Shown here in pieces: positions 41,828 to 42,804 of a stretch of 42,804 nucleotides of DNA; the first letter of the stretch is position 1; every line of letters begins with the position of its first letter. The stretch covers positions 1 to 42,804 of the forward strand of contig CAYMKL010000050.1 in assembly GCA_964390805.1 (NCBI GenBank), read 5' to 3'. The DNA comes from CAYMKL01 sp964390805 (GTDB taxonomy: Bacteria; Chloroflexota; Anaerolineae; VGOG01). Under the pieces are notes generated by a model. The model was given only the letters and a program-made list of their open reading frames with translations, did not search any database and was not told the DNA's origin. Position numbers and translations under genes: made by a program.

Positions 41828-42634
41828 GTGAGCATTATCACACTGACCACCGATTTTGGGCTGGCGGACGGCTACGTGGGGACGATGAAGGGCGTCATCC
41901 TGGACATTGACCCTGCAGCCACCATAGTTGACATCTCCCACGAGATCGCGCCCCAAGATGTTCGGGAAGCAGCCTATACCCTATACGCTGCTTACCCATA
42001 CTTCCCCCAGGGCACCATCCACGTGGCAGTCGTTGATCCGGGAGTGGGTAGCGAACGGCAGGCCATCGCCCTGCGGACACCCCAGGCCACTTTCGTGGCT
42101 CCCGACAATGGCGTGCTGAGCTACGTGGTCGCTAGCGAGAGGGTGGAAGAGATAGTGCACCTGACCAACCCTGTCTACCACCTTTCCCCGGTAAGCTGCA
42201 CCTTCCACGGGCGCGACATCTTTGCCCCCGCCGCCGCACACCTGGCCCGAGATATCCCTCTGGCCAAACTGGGCCAACCCCTGACCGAGATCGTCAACTT
42301 CCCCCTGCCCCGGCCCCAGGTGCGCCCTGACGGGATCATCGCCGGCCAGGTCATACACGTTGACCGCTTTGGTAATCTGATCACGAGCATTATGTCGAGA
42401 GATTTGGTTGATCACCCCCTGCTGAGAGATTATCTCATCGAGGTCAGAGGGCAGACCATCCGCGGCATAGCGAGCAACTACGCCGCGAGAGTGCCGGGGA
42501 AGCTCTTGGTCCTCATCGGCAGTTCGGATCACCTGGAGATCGCCGTGTCGGGCGGTAGTGCGTCCCAAACCCTGGAGGCAAAAGCCGGGGACGAGGTTTT
42601 GCTGAAAGCTGAAGGCCATGAGAATAGGCGATAA
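41828..42634 (+). CDS. S-adenosyl-L-methionine hydroxide adenosyltransferase (DUF62 / chlorinase-fluorinase family)
   Basis: Cleaves SAM to adenosine and methionine using water-derived hydroxide. The 268 residues match the family: ITLTTDFGLADGYVGTMKGV at the N-terminus with the substrate Asp, DISHEI, HVAVVDPGVGS, FVAPDNGVLS, FHGRDIFAPAAAHLA, and the C-terminal barrel with VIHVDRFGNLITS. No sign of the halogenase-specific loop. The start is GTG 41828 with GGGAGGG about eight bases upstream. It diverges from the topoisomerase operon and overlaps the next ORF by 17 bases. Confidence 0.93.
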   Translation: MSIITLTTDFGLADGYVGTMKGVILDIDPAATIVDISHEIAPQDVREAAYTLYAAYPYFPQGTIHVAVVDPGVGSERQAIALRTPQATFVAPDNGVLSYVVASERVEEIVHLTNPVYHLSPVSCTFHGRDIFAPAAAHLARDIPLAKLGQPLTEIVNFPLPRPQVRPDGIIAGQVIHVDRFGNLITSIMSRDLVDHPLLRDYLIEVRGQTIRGIASNYAARVPGKLLVLIGSSDHLEIAVSGGSASQTLEAKAGDEVLLKAEGHENRR

Positions 42635-42804
42635 GATCCTATTGGCAGGCATGGGCCTCATTGACCACCTGTTTGCCACGAACTTCCTGGAAAGGGAAGT
42701 AGCCCGGCGCAAAGCCAGGGTTGCCCGTTCTGAGGCGCGGCTGGCCGAGCTTAGGATCTGTCCAAGAATAACTTCGTACTTTAACGAGCGTGTCCCCGGG
42801 GTCT
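42618..42804 (+). CDS. Partial ORF running off the window end
   Basis: An ATG at 42618 (MRIGDKILLAGMGLIDHLF) is open to the last base, about 62 codons. It overlaps the end of the SAM hydrolase gene by 17 bases, as in coupled genes. The middle is Arg/Ala/Glu-rich and helical (REVARRKARVARSEARLAEL), with codon use like its neighbours. No family recognised; too short to judge. Confidence 0.4.
   Translation, partial: MRIGDKILLAGMGLIDHLFATNFLEREVARRKARVARSEARLAELRICPRITSYFNERVPGV

Overview
The window (about 57% GC by eye) reads like a metagenome-assembled contig from a Chloroflexota bacterium, probably Anaerolineae-like. The clues are very large secreted proteins with Thr-Pro stalks, the Y-L-P-[LMI]-V-x-K motif near their C-termini, a system II cytochrome c maturation pair, and several families of short dispersed palindromic repeats. 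Nearly every gene is on the minus strand; only a ferredoxin, a SAM hydrolase and one edge ORF are on plus. A 10-N scaffold gap lies at 1163-1172.

Right to left along the minus strand the layout is as follows. (1) 36798-41609: a type IIA topoisomerase pair (gyrB/parE then gyrA/parC) with tandem sigma70 promoters, followed by a small Cys-rich protein and an intrinsic terminator. A SAM hydroxide adenosyltransferase diverges from it at 41828. (2) 20630-36150: three tandem paralogues of about 1,700 residues each. All are exported, each is built from two copies of a roughly 650-residue module I do not recognise, and each has a Thr-Pro stalk and a C-terminal domain. They show mosaic near-identity typical of gene conversion. 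This is the most unusual part of the window. (3) 19467-20525: a histone-deacetylase-like amidohydrolase. (4) 13461-19381: an apparent operon ndk - resB - ccsA - amrS (radical SAM) - Nudix - amrB/amrA fusion, with a near-consensus promoter overlapped by a dyad. The radical SAM enzyme has a Tat lipoprotein signal and a CxxCH-containing insertion, and the AmrB-AmrA fusion has a Sec lipoprotein signal. The AmmeMemoRadiSam system therefore looks exported here, next to haem-attachment genes.

(5) 12671-13456: a divergent intergenic region with a hairpin, a 191-bp MITE-like palindromic element with an 11-bp target-site duplication, and a ferredoxin gene. (6) 6425-12670: a secreted beta-helix/CSLREA protein, a GT2 glycosyltransferase, an undecaprenyl-phosphate sugar transferase and a small membrane-anchored protein, suggesting surface polysaccharide synthesis. 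(7) 128-6414: a GNAT acetyltransferase tightly followed by a type I restriction-modification operon (hsdR, hsdM, hsdS). hsdS is cut by the scaffold gap and its 3' end is partly duplicated at the window edge.

Several start codons were moved from the longest ORF to an internal codon with a proper Shine-Dalgarno sequence. Functions are assigned from motif recognition by eye; no database search was run.
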